DNA of 64,000 nucleotides from Planctomycetaceae bacterium (lineage in GTDB: Bacteria > Planctomycetota > UBA1135 > GCA-002686595). The number at the start of each line of letters is the position of its first letter. Positions within the stretch are counted from its first letter, which is position 1. Below the pieces are notes generated by a model that did not search any database, was not told where the DNA came from, and saw only the letters and a program-made list of their open reading frames with translations. Location of the stretch: the NCBI GenBank assembly GCA_016125265.1, contig WGMC01000008.1, positions 94,608 through 158,607 on the forward strand. The letters are read 5' to 3'. The translations under genes were made by a program, and so were the position numbers. Positions 43,173 to 51,415 of the stretch are shown here, one piece after another.

Positions 43173-45371
43173 CTACTCGGGCTCGACCGCCGACTCGCGC
43201 GGTTGGGCCGCCGAGTGGGGGTGGGCGCCATCGCTACCGGATTCCCCGCGCCGGCGGGGCTGGGGCACCAACTCGTCGCCTTCGGCGCTTTCGAGGGCCA
43301 GACCCTCAGGTGCGAGGTCGTCCTCGTCCGGCACAGGCAGCGCAAGCGCCTCGGGCGGCGTCTCGGCGTACCGGGTGCGCAGGTTCTCGACGACGGTCGT
43401 CGCCTGGGAGAGTTGGCTGCGCAGGTTGCGCAGGTGCTGGGCCAGGCCCTGCACGCGGGCCAACTCGCGGCCCAGTTCCTGGAGCCGCGCCTCGGCTTGG
43501 CTGCGCTCGGCGCTGAGTTTTTGTTGCAGCGCGCCGACCAGGGCATCGCGGTAGTCGCCGCACGTCTTCTTGGCGATGCGGGTGGAGGCCTCGGGCCAGA
43601 ACGCCGCGAGTTGGCGCTCCACGGCGCCGCGCAGGAACGCGCGCGCGGGCTCGCCGAGGCGTCGGCGCTTGTCGCCCGGGCCCACGGGTTGGCTGGGGCG
43701 CGCGTCGGGCCCGAGCAGGTTCTTGCGCACGGACGCGCGGCTCCGGAACAGGATCCAGTCGAGCAGCCCGCGCCGCACCGGCAGTTCGGAGACGTCGAGC
43801 GCAAACCGCGCGCGCTGCACGTAGGCGCTCGGCATCACGGCGATGCGACCGCTGGACGCGAGGTCCGACAGGCGCAGGCCGAGCGCATCGAGGTCGAGGG
43901 CGCTGCGTTCGGGCACCAGGGCGCCCGCGGTCGAATCGCTGACACGTTCCTTGAGGTGGCCCTCGAGCTCGCTGGCGACGGCGCGCTGCAAACCGTCGAG
44001 CAGGGGCGTCAGTTGCTCTTCGAGCAGCGATTGCAGGCTCTCTTCGGTGCCGAACCAGCCGTCCACGGCCTTGGCCGCCTTCGTCTGGGCCTCGCGTCCC
44101 GCCCGCGCCCCCGTTTCCTCGGCCCGCGTCAGGCTGCCGCTCTCCACGTGGGCGAACGCTTCGACCCAGTCCTCGGCCGCGAGCCGCACGAGGGCGGCGT
44201 GGCGCCGCTCGAGGGACTCGCGCTCGCGCGAGAGCACGTCCGCGCGGCGCTCCAGCTCGGAAACCCCCGAGTGTTGGCAAAGGTCGCGCGCCTCGGCCAA
44301 CAGCGTGCGCGCGCGGCGCAGCGAGTCGCCGAGGAACGCCACCAGGTAGTCGGTGCTGTTGAGGAAGTCCGTCAGCGAGCGCAGGAAGACGGTGAACTCG
44401 TCGCGTTCGCCGGTGCCCGCCTTGGGGTCGTCGTGCGCGAGTCCCTGCTGCAGGCGCTTGCTGGCCGCGCGCAGGAGGTCGACCGGGAACAGCGCCAGGC
44501 GGCCGTCCTCCAGGGCGCTCTTCAGCCGCGCATTCATCGCGAGCGTTTCGAAGGCCTCGATCACACGCACAGGGTCCTCGCGCTCGAGGCTGGGTGCCAG
44601 GCTGCCGTCGGGCCGCAGGTCCATCTTGGTCGAGTCGAGGTTGACGACCAGGAAGATGCGGCTGAAGAGGTCGAGCAGCTCGTTGAACTCGCTGAAGACT
44701 TGTTCGAGGAACAGGTTGTCGGTTTTGACGACGAAGATGGCGCAGGCCGCGCTGTTGCGGAAGTCCCGCGTCATGCGGTCGTAGCCGAACTTCATGCGGC
44801 TGTAGAGGCCCGGCGTGTCGACGAGCACGGCGCCCGACTGCGCCAACTCCGGCGCGGGCACACGCACGTCGATGCGTCGGATCGCCTCGGGGAAGTGCAG
44901 GGCCGGATCGAAGTCGCGGCCCTCGTCCTCGGCGCGGCGGATGCGTTCGGCCAGCTCCGCGTGGTCGCGGTTGACCTGCATGCGCATGGACGCCGGACCG
45001 GTGAAGGTCTGCTCGTCGCCGTTGTAGCGCGTGACGACGAACTCGCGCCGCTCGCTGTGGGCCACGTACACCATGCACGGATAGGCCGGCAGCGCGGTCA
45101 CTTCGCTGACGTACGCCGCGCTGATCGAGTTCATCAGCGTCGACTTGCCGCTCTTCAGGGGCCCGAAGATCAGCACGTACGCCTGTTGCTCGGCAACCTT
45201 GTCCGCCAGCACCCGCAACTGGTGGCTGACCTCCTGGAAGCCCGGCCGGGCGCCTGCGGCGGACTCGACACCGGTGGAACCGAGGGTGTCCGCGAACGTG
45301 GCGAGGGGGTCCAGGAGCGGACGCACGGCGGCGTCGAACTCCTCGCAGAACTGGCTGAGCAGGGTCTTCAT
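43173..45371 (-). CDS. Dynamin-like GTPase
   Basis: The 732-aa protein has a G1/P-loop GPLKSGKST at 70-78, a G3 DTPG at 185-188, and a G4-like STKMD near 247-251. A long helical, coiled-coil-rich region follows (residues about 300-720, with ERRADVLSRERESLERRHAAL). Bacterial dynamin-like proteins use this GTPase-plus-stalk layout to bend or fuse membranes. No transmembrane or paddle segment is obvious, and the C-terminal 60 aa are acidic and disordered-looking. It starts at ATG 45371, divergent from the S1-domain gene, and heads a minus-strand run with three unknown genes. Confidence 0.85.
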   Translation of the reverse strand: MKTLLSQFCEEFDAAVRPLLDPLATFADTLGSTGVESAAGARPGFQEVSHQLRVLADKVAEQQAYVLIFGPLKSGKSTLMNSISAAYVSEVTALPAYPCMVYVAHSERREFVVTRYNGDEQTFTGPASMRMQVNRDHAELAERIRRAEDEGRDFDPALHFPEAIRRIDVRVPAPELAQSGAVLVDTPGLYSRMKFGYDRMTRDFRNSAACAIFVVKTDNLFLEQVFSEFNELLDLFSRIFLVVNLDSTKMDLRPDGSLAPSLEREDPVRVIEAFETLAMNARLKSALEDGRLALFPVDLLRAASKRLQQGLAHDDPKAGTGERDEFTVFLRSLTDFLNSTDYLVAFLGDSLRRARTLLAEARDLCQHSGVSELERRADVLSRERESLERRHAALVRLAAEDWVEAFAHVESGSLTRAEETGARAGREAQTKAAKAVDGWFGTEESLQSLLEEQLTPLLDGLQRAVASELEGHLKERVSDSTAGALVPERSALDLDALGLRLSDLASSGRIAVMPSAYVQRARFALDVSELPVRRGLLDWILFRSRASVRKNLLGPDARPSQPVGPGDKRRRLGEPARAFLRGAVERQLAAFWPEASTRIAKKTCGDYRDALVGALQQKLSAERSQAEARLQELGRELARVQGLAQHLRNLRSQLSQATTVVENLRTRYAETPPEALALPVPDEDDLAPEGLALESAEGDELVPQPRRRGESGSDGAHPHSAAQPRESAVEPE

Positions 45372-45659
45372 GGCAAAGGTGGCCGGCGCGCGCGGCACCG
45401 GGGGACCCATGGTAGCCCCGGGGCTCGGCGATCCAACCGCGGATGCGAAATGCGCGTACCTTCCCCGCGGGGCCCGCCGCAGGGCTTTGCACGGACTTGT
45501 CTTGCGCGCCGCGACAGGCCGCGGCACGCGGCCCCTCGACACGGACGCGCGCCGCCCGGCTACACTGCTCGACGGCGGCGACGGGGCCCCGGTGGAGCAC
45601 CGGCAAGCCCAACGCGCCGCGGCACCCGCGCGAGCCTTCGGCCGCGCCGCGACCGACCC

Positions 45660-46934
45660 ATGGACTCCAAGCCGAAAAGCGAAAAGGACCCGATCCAAGC
45701 CCAACTGGAAGCAGCCCTCGAAGCCATGGAGGGGCTCGACCTCGACGCGGCCATGGCGCCGCGCGTCAAGGGACCCAAGGGGCCGCTCCTCGGTGGCGGC
45801 GGCGGAAGTGGTGGAGGCGCGGCCCGTCGTCCCGCGAGCGGCGGCGCGGATCTGCGCAAGGGGACCATCGTCGGTGTCGAGAAAGGCGACGTGATCGTCG
45901 AGCTCGGCCCGCGCATGCAGGGCTTGATCGATTCGTCGGAGTTCGACGAACCGCCCGTCGTCGGCGAGGTGCACGAGTTCAGCTTGCACGGCCAGAAGGA
46001 CGGCCTGTGGGTGCTCAGCCGTCGGCGTGTGCGTTCGCAGGCGGCTTGGAACGGCCTCGAGCCCGGCGCGACCGTCAGCGCGAAGGTGATGGCGAAGAAC
46101 TCCGGCGGTTTGGAGATGGCCGTCGGCACACTTTCGGCGTTCATGCCCGCGTCGCAGGCCTCGGACCGCCACGTGGAGGACCTCTCCACGCTGGTCGGCC
46201 AGACCTTCGACTGCGTCGTGATGGAAGTCGATGCGGACCGCCGCCGTTTGGTGCTTTCGCGGCGCCGCGCGCTGGATGTCGAGCGCAGCGCCAAGCGCGA
46301 GCAGATCTCCGGCCAGATTTCCGTCGGTGCACGCGTGAAGGGCACGGTCACACGCCTCGAGCCCTACGGCGCGTTCATCGATCTGGGCGGTGTCGAGGGC
46401 CTCGCACACGTCAGCCAGCTCTCCCACGCGCGTGTGCGCCACCCGGAAGAGCTGCTGAAGGTCGGCCAACAGGTCGAAGCCGAGGTGCTGTCCGTGGACG
46501 AGGGCGCGCGCCGCATCGGACTCGGTCTCAAACAACTGGCCGCGGATCCCTGGGCCGAAGTGGCGCGCCGTTTGGGCGAGGGCACCGTGGTGAAGGTGCG
46601 CGTGGCGCGGCTCGAACCGTTCGGTGCGTTCTGCGAAATCGAACCGGGCATCGAGGGCCTCTTGCACGTGTCGCAGATGGGCAACGGCGGCGACCGCACC
46701 CGGCGTGTGCAGGACATGGTCTCCGTCGGCCAGGAGTTCGAAGTGCGCGTGCAGTCCGTGGATCCGGTGCAACACCGCATTTCGCTCTCGCGCATGGATT
46801 CGCGCGGCGCGGTGCTCGGCTCCGAGGACGCGGTCGACCAGGTCGAAATCCAACGCATCCTGGCGCGCCCGGAAGAGGCCCCCAAGGGCACCAACCTGGG
46901 CAACCTTTTCAAGAAGGCGCTCAAGCCCAAGTGA
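45660..46934 (+). CDS. S1-domain RNA-binding protein
   Basis: The 424-aa protein has an acidic N-terminus, a Gly-rich linker and four S1-type OB-fold repeats. The first begins near RKGTIVGVEKGDVIVELGPR. The third contains RVKGTVTRLEPYGAFIDLGG and the fourth VVKVRVARLEPFGAFCEIEP, with VEGLAHVSQLSHARV between. It is shorter than ribosomal protein S1 (six repeats) and could be an S1-like translation or RNA-decay factor. ATG 45660 is used. The GNAT gene follows after 10 bp. Confidence 0.86.
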   Translation: MDSKPKSEKDPIQAQLEAALEAMEGLDLDAAMAPRVKGPKGPLLGGGGGSGGGAARRPASGGADLRKGTIVGVEKGDVIVELGPRMQGLIDSSEFDEPPVVGEVHEFSLHGQKDGLWVLSRRRVRSQAAWNGLEPGATVSAKVMAKNSGGLEMAVGTLSAFMPASQASDRHVEDLSTLVGQTFDCVVMEVDADRRRLVLSRRRALDVERSAKREQISGQISVGARVKGTVTRLEPYGAFIDLGGVEGLAHVSQLSHARVRHPEELLKVGQQVEAEVLSVDEGARRIGLGLKQLAADPWAEVARRLGEGTVVKVRVARLEPFGAFCEIEPGIEGLLHVSQMGNGGDRTRRVQDMVSVGQEFEVRVQSVDPVQHRISLSRMDSRGAVLGSEDAVDQVEIQRILARPEEAPKGTNLGNLFKKALKPK

Positions 46935-46944
46935 CGGGTTGCAA

Positions 46945-47469
46945 ATGAACGGCGACGGACCGCGGATCGATACGGCGCGGCTCACCCTGCGCCTGCCGAT
47001 CCAAGCCGACTTCGAAGGCTGGTGCGAGCTGATGGGCGACGAGGTCGCCGCGCGCCACCTCGGCGGAGTGCAGCCGCCGGCCGCTGTGTGGCGCGGCATG
47101 GCGACGATGGCCGGGTCGTGGGCGCTCCAGGGCCACGGCATGTTCTCCGTCGTCGAGCGCGCGAGCGGCCGCTGGATTGGCCGCGTGGGCCCGTGGCGCC
47201 CGCACGGCTGGCCGGGCGACGAAGTGGGTTGGGGGCTGGTGCGCTCCGCGTGGGGCAACGGCTACGCGACCGAAGCCGCGCGCGCGACGATGGACTGGGC
47301 GCGCGAACGCCTCGGCTGGACCGACATCATCCACTGCATCGCGCCGGACAACACCGCGTCCCAAGCCGTCGCACGCCGCTTGGGCGCAGCGCCCCGCGGC
47401 CCCGGCCAACTGCCCGCGCCGTTCGAATCCGCCGCGATCGAAATCTGGGGCTCAAGGCGCGATCTGTAG
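46945..47469 (+). CDS. GNAT acetyltransferase, RimJ/RimL-like
   Basis: The 174-aa protein has the GNAT pattern: RIDTARLTLRLPIQADFEGW, GRWIGRVGPWRPHGWPGDEV, then the acetyl-CoA loop WGNGYATEAARATMDWAR and NTASQAVARRLGA. This subclass transfers acetyl groups to N-termini, ribosomal proteins or small amines. ATG 46945 is close to the S1 gene stop, giving a likely two-gene transcript. Confidence 0.85.
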   Translation: MNGDGPRIDTARLTLRLPIQADFEGWCELMGDEVAARHLGGVQPPAAVWRGMATMAGSWALQGHGMFSVVERASGRWIGRVGPWRPHGWPGDEVGWGLVRSAWGNGYATEAARATMDWARERLGWTDIIHCIAPDNTASQAVARRLGAAPRGPGQLPAPFESAAIEIWGSRRDL

Positions 47470-47624
47470 GGGCGCGGCCCCGTCCGCGCCCAAGGGGAAC
47501 TCCGCGTTGGCCCGTCGGTTTGCGCCGCCACCGCCGCGACCCACCGCCCAAGTCGCGCAACCGCGACGTCCACCTGCGCAACGACGCCGCACCCCCGCGA
47601 CGATGCGCGGCCGGGTGCGCGGCC

Positions 47625-48287
47625 CTAGAGCGGGCTGTAGCTGCGGCCCCAGCCGTCGCCGTGGCCCATCAGGTAGCCCTCGCGCTCGAGGCGGATGAAC
47701 GCGCGCAGTGCACGTTGTCTGCCGACGTTGTTCGCCTTGGCGAAGTTGTCCGGTGTGGCGCGGCCGCTCGCGCTCGTGCCGCTGTCGCCCTGGCGGGCGA
47801 CCCAGTCGAGGATGCGCTGTTCGAACTCGTCGACGGTGCGCGAGCCGTTGCCCTGCCGCAGGGACGCGAGCGCCGGTCCCTCCGCGCGCCGTGTGCTCGA
47901 ACCGACCCGCACCGTGATGACCTTGCCGCCCCGCTCCAGCCTGGCACCGTGCGGCCGCGCGTCGCTGTGGCCCACCGCGCAAACCACCACCGGGCGGCCC
48001 TCCAGCGCCAGAATTGCCGTGTGCGCGAACAGCGGCGGCTCGACGTCTTCCGCGGCAATGCGCGCGATCTCCGCGCGTGTCTCCTCGGGCCGCGGCGCGC
48101 CCAGGATCTGCCCGCGATCGCCCACACCAACGACCAAAATGCCGCCGCGTGTGTTCGCAAACGCGGCCAGGGTGCGCGCCACCTTGTCGGGCCCGGGCAG
48201 CCCCTGTTTGAACTCCATGCGCGTGCCCTCACCCCGGGCGATGCGCCGCGCCAGCTCGTCCGCTTCGATGCCGAACTCTGGCCCCAT
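47625..48287 (-). CDS. AlbA_2 (Schlafen-type) domain protein with C-terminal wHTH
   Basis: The 220-aa protein opens with the AlbA_2 motif: GEGTRMEFKQGLPGPDKVAR then AFANTRGGILVVGVGDRGQI. A C-terminal winged-helix-like region follows (FEQRILDWVARQ to ALRAFIRLEREGYLM). This is a reduced form of the family once called AAA_4 transcriptional regulators. It may bind nucleic acid or a nucleotide. A 155-bp gap with no gene separates it from the GNAT gene. Confidence 0.8.
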   Translation of the reverse strand: MGPEFGIEADELARRIARGEGTRMEFKQGLPGPDKVARTLAAFANTRGGILVVGVGDRGQILGAPRPEETRAEIARIAAEDVEPPLFAHTAILALEGRPVVVCAVGHSDARPHGARLERGGKVITVRVGSSTRRAEGPALASLRQGNGSRTVDEFEQRILDWVARQGDSGTSASGRATPDNFAKANNVGRQRALRAFIRLEREGYLMGHGDGWGRSYSPL

Positions 48288-48389
48288 CTTCCGAATCCTA
48301 ACGCTCCGCGAGCCGCACGTGCGTGCATACCGCTCGCGGAGACGTGCGGGACCACGGCGACGATGGCCGCCTTGGGACCCGCGGAGCCC

Positions 48390-48911
48390 CTAGAGCTGGT
48401 CCAACGCGATCGCCGTCGCGAAGACCACCGCGGCCACACGCACCGCGTCGTGGATCGTGTCGACGGTGACCTCGTGCTTGCGCAGCACGTCCTCGTGGGC
48501 CGCGATGCACATGCCGCAGCCGTTCACGGCGGAGACGGCGAGGGCCCACAGCTCGCGGTCGACCTTGTCCCCGGCCGGCGCGCCCAGGACCTGCATGCGC
48601 AGGCGCGCGGGCAGTTTGCCGTAGTCGTCGGGCTTCTCGACGAGGTGCTTGAAGCGGTAGTAGACGTTGTTCATGCCCATCGTCGTCGCGATGGACTTGG
48701 CGAGCGCCACGTCTTCCGCGGAGAGTTTCCCCTCCGCCTCGGCTTCGATGGCGCTGAGCAGTTCGCGGTTGCGCGACGTGAAGGCAGTCGCCACTAACGT
48801 GCCGTAGAGCTGTCGCTCGCTCAGGTGCTCCGACGTCAACAGATTGCCGAGGTTGACACGCAGGTCCCTGGCGGTGTCCGGAAGGCGGTCCTTGATGGCT
48901 TCGAGGCTCAT
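48390..48911 (-). CDS. ahpD: AhpD-type alkylhydroperoxidase
   Basis: The 173-aa protein carries the redox centre GCGMCIAAHE with Cys132, Cys135 and His139, the AhpD active site, in an all-helical carboxymuconolactone-decarboxylase-fold sequence. It regenerates the AhpC peroxiredoxin or reduces peroxides directly. It follows ahpC by 68 bp on the same strand. The pair matches the actinobacterial AhpC-AhpD system rather than the AhpF-dependent one. Confidence 0.92.
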   Translation of the reverse strand: MSLEAIKDRLPDTARDLRVNLGNLLTSEHLSERQLYGTLVATAFTSRNRELLSAIEAEAEGKLSAEDVALAKSIATTMGMNNVYYRFKHLVEKPDDYGKLPARLRMQVLGAPAGDKVDRELWALAVSAVNGCGMCIAAHEDVLRKHEVTVDTIHDAVRVAAVVFATAIALDQL

Positions 48912-48979
48912 GGCGGTGTTTGGCGGCGTTGTGAGGGATGGGCGGGCCCGCTGTTTCGAGCGAGCCCGCCGATGCGAGA

Positions 48980-49513
48980 TCAGACCTTGATGGTTTCCTT
49001 GCCCTTCTCCCAGTTGCAGGGGCAGAGCTCGTCCGTCTGCAGGGCGTCGAGCGTGCGCACCAGTTCCTTGACGTTGCGGCCGACCGACAGGTCGTAGGCC
49101 GACACGTGGCGGATGATGCCCTCGGGGTCGACGATGAACGTGACACGCAGCGCCACGCCGTCGCCCTGGCGGATCACACCCAGCTCAGCGCCCAACTTGG
49201 GGTTGAGGTGGATGAGCGCGTGCTTCAGGCCCTTCAGGTCCGCGTGGCTGTTGCGCCAGGCGAGGTGCGAGAACTCGTTGTCCGTCGAGCCGCCGACGAC
49301 CACCGCGTCGCGGTCCGCGAAGTCCTTCACGGCCTTGTCGAACTCGACGATCTCCGTCGGGCACACGAAGGTGAAATCCTTGGGGTAGAAGTAAAGGACC
49401 AGCCACTTGCCGGCGTAGTCCTTGTGGGTGACTTCCTTGAACTCCTTGCCCTTGTCGAGGCCGACGCAGGCAAGGGTTTTGAACTCGGGAAGTTTGTCTC
49501 CAACGGTCAGCAT
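48980..49513 (-). CDS. ahpC: Peroxiredoxin AhpC
   Basis: The 177-aa protein has the peroxidatic Cys51 in YPKDFTFVCPTEIVEFD and C-terminal cysteines 164 and 166 in DELCPCNWEKGKE, as in AhpC proteins that use AhpD as reductant. It removes hydrogen peroxide and organic peroxides in the cytoplasm. It is divergent from oxyR with a palindromic OxyR-type site between, so peroxide induction is likely. Confidence 0.95.
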   Translation of the reverse strand: MLTVGDKLPEFKTLACVGLDKGKEFKEVTHKDYAGKWLVLYFYPKDFTFVCPTEIVEFDKAVKDFADRDAVVVGGSTDNEFSHLAWRNSHADLKGLKHALIHLNPKLGAELGVIRQGDGVALRVTFIVDPEGIIRHVSAYDLSVGRNVKELVRTLDALQTDELCPCNWEKGKETIKV

Positions 49514-49635
49514 GGGGGTCTCCTCTGGGGGTGGGATGCGGAAGCGGGGGCGCGACGGATGCGTCGCTCCTCAGTTCGGTGCGACAGTCTGGACTGTGGG
49601 CTGTGATTGTTCCAGCTCAAAGTTCTGTGAAGCGT

Positions 49636-49652
49636 GATAGTTGCTGGCTATC
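49636..49652. promoter_or_regulatory. Putative OxyR operator between ahpC and oxyR
   Basis: GATAG, seven bases, CTATC: a perfect inverted repeat matching the ATAG-N7-CTAT OxyR core. It lies 41 bp upstream of the oxyR start and about 120 bp upstream of the ahpC start, in the divergent promoter region. A second adjacent core was not visible, so the site may bind one dimer or have a degenerate partner. This fits autoregulation and activation of ahpC. Confidence 0.6.
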
Positions 49653-49692
49653 ATGATCGCGGAGCACCCCTCCCCGAAGCCCAGGAGTCCCC

Positions 49693-50613
49693 ATGCGCCC
49701 GCCCATGCCCCCGCGACCCTCCGTGCGCCAACTCGAGTACCTGCTGGCGGTGTCGGACACCCTCCACTTCCGTCGGGCGGCCGAGGCCGAGGGGGTCACG
49801 CAGCCGGCCCTCTCGGCCCAGATCCAGGCCCTGGAGGAGGTGCTCGGGGCCCAACTCTTCGAGCGCACCCGCCGCAAGGTCCTGCCGACGGCCGCCGGCC
49901 GCGCCGTGGCGGCGCGGGCGCGCGTGGTGCTGCAAGCACTCGACGCCCTGGTCGACGCGGCGCGTGCCGACTCGGCGCCCCTCGCCGGCCCCCTGCGCCT
50001 CGGTGTGATCCCGACGATCGCGCCCTACCTCCTGCCGCGCATCCTGCCCGGCCTGCGCGCCGAGTTCCCCGAGATGGTGCTCTTCCTGCGCGAGGAGTTC
50101 ACCGATGCCCTCCTCGAACGGTTGGGCCAGGGCGAGTTGGATCTCGCGCTTCTGGCGCTGCCGGTGGATGGCGCCGAGTTCGAGTCGTTGCCCCTGTTCA
50201 ACGACGACTTCCTGCTCGCCGTGCACGGGCGCCATCCGCTCGCCAAGAAGAAGCGTGTGGTCGAGCGCGATCTCGACGGCGAGGAAGTGCTGCTGCTCGA
50301 GGACGGCCACTGCCTGCGCACCCAGGCCCTGGCGGTGTGCTCGCGCGCCGGCGCGAAGGAGGCGACGCGCGTGCGCGCGACCAGTTTGGGCACTCTCGTG
50401 CAAATGGTCGCCGGCGGTCTTGGCATGACGCTGCTGCCCGAACTGGCCGTGGCCGTGGAGGCCCGCTCGGCGCGCGGTTTGGTCGTGGTCCCGTTCGAGG
50501 ACCCCGCGCCGACGCGCCAAGTGGGGCTCGTTTGGCGTCGGGCCTCGCCTCGCGGTGCAGAGTTCGCGCGCCTCGGGGAACGGATGGTGGCGCTCCTCGA
50601 CGACCATCCCTGA
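49693..50613 (+). CDS. oxyR: LysR-family peroxide sensor OxyR
   Basis: The 306-aa protein has a LysR HTH (RQLEYLLAVSDTLHFRRAAE then VTQPALSAQIQALEEVLGAQ) and the redox pair Cys207 and Cys216 in LLEDGHCLRTQALAVC, spaced nine residues apart as in E. coli OxyR. It therefore senses hydrogen peroxide by disulfide formation. It is divergent from ahpC. The ATG 49693 start precedes the conserved HTH. Confidence 0.93.
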   Translation: MRPPMPPRPSVRQLEYLLAVSDTLHFRRAAEAEGVTQPALSAQIQALEEVLGAQLFERTRRKVLPTAAGRAVAARARVVLQALDALVDAARADSAPLAGPLRLGVIPTIAPYLLPRILPGLRAEFPEMVLFLREEFTDALLERLGQGELDLALLALPVDGAEFESLPLFNDDFLLAVHGRHPLAKKKRVVERDLDGEEVLLLEDGHCLRTQALAVCSRAGAKEATRVRATSLGTLVQMVAGGLGMTLLPELAVAVEARSARGLVVVPFEDPAPTRQVGLVWRRASPRGAEFARLGERMVALLDDHP

Positions 50614-50619
50614 CCGCAG

Positions 50620-51243
50620 TCAACGCCGCCGGCGCGGATCGTCGTGCCAGTGGAAGAGCGGGATGCGCAGCCGGAGCTCGATCGCGAGGATGCGCAGCAC
50701 CAGCGCCGCCCCCGCTCCGATCAAAAGGCCCGCCTCGACCGGCGCGCCGATGTGACGGAGTCCGAGGAACACGATCGATCCCAAGAGCGCGCAGGTGGCG
50801 TAGACCTCGCCGCGCATGACGAGCGGCGGATCCCCGCACAGGACGTCGCGCAGGATGCCGCCGACGATGCTCGTCACGATGCCCATCAAAACGGCCACGA
50901 CGTCGCTCGCGCCCGCCAGGAGTGCCCGTTGGGTCGCGAGCACGCTAAACAGCGCCAGACCCGCCGCGTCCGCGTAGACGAGCGCGGGCTCGATCCGGCT
51001 CACCCGCCGTTGCCAAACCATGGTCGCCGTCGCCGCGACCAGGGCAACCCAGATGTACGTGTTGTCCTCGACCCACAGAATCGGCCGCACGTCGAGCACG
51101 AGATCGCGCAGGGTGCCGCCCCCTAGGGCCGTGACCATCGCCACGAGCAGGACCGCGATCAGATCGAGCCGCTTGCGCCCGGCGCTGATCGCGCCCGACA
51201 CGGCGAAAACACCGACACCGACATAGGAGAGCACGTCGAGCAC
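50620..51243 (-). CDS. TRIC-type channel / UPF0126 (YicG-like) membrane protein
   Basis: The 207-aa protein has about seven hydrophobic helices in two repeats, each carrying a glycine-rich motif: AVSGAISAGRKRLDLIAVL with TALGGGTLRDLVLD, and later GGILRDVLCGDPPLVMRGE. This is the UPF0126 family, related to trimeric intracellular cation channels, probably moving monovalent cations. It is convergent with oxyR (6 bp apart) and shows no regulatory link to the peroxide genes. Confidence 0.9.
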   Translation of the reverse strand: MLDVLSYVGVGVFAVSGAISAGRKRLDLIAVLLVAMVTALGGGTLRDLVLDVRPILWVEDNTYIWVALVAATATMVWQRRVSRIEPALVYADAAGLALFSVLATQRALLAGASDVVAVLMGIVTSIVGGILRDVLCGDPPLVMRGEVYATCALLGSIVFLGLRHIGAPVEAGLLIGAGAALVLRILAIELRLRIPLFHWHDDPRRRR

Positions 51244-51415
51244 AGCGGGCGCAGCCTAACGGGCGGCCCGTGTGCACGTCGGGGGCCCGTGCACTCTCCG
51301 CCCAAACGGTGGGACTGCCTGACCGGTGGGACCGGGGGAGCGGAGGGGGAGGCGCTCGACCCAAAATCCGACGATTCCCCCCAACAATTCGCGCCCTGCG
51401 ACACTTCTACCGGTC

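Noticed and set aside
43306..45612. A second long minus-strand frame inside the dynamin gene
   Set aside because: It is the same strand read in another frame, Arg/Pro/Ala-rich without motifs; the dynamin frame has the G1, G3 and G4-like motifs.
47625..48287. AlbA_2 protein as a phage-defence gene
   Set aside because: The family is common in ordinary regulation, and no defence partner genes are adjacent.
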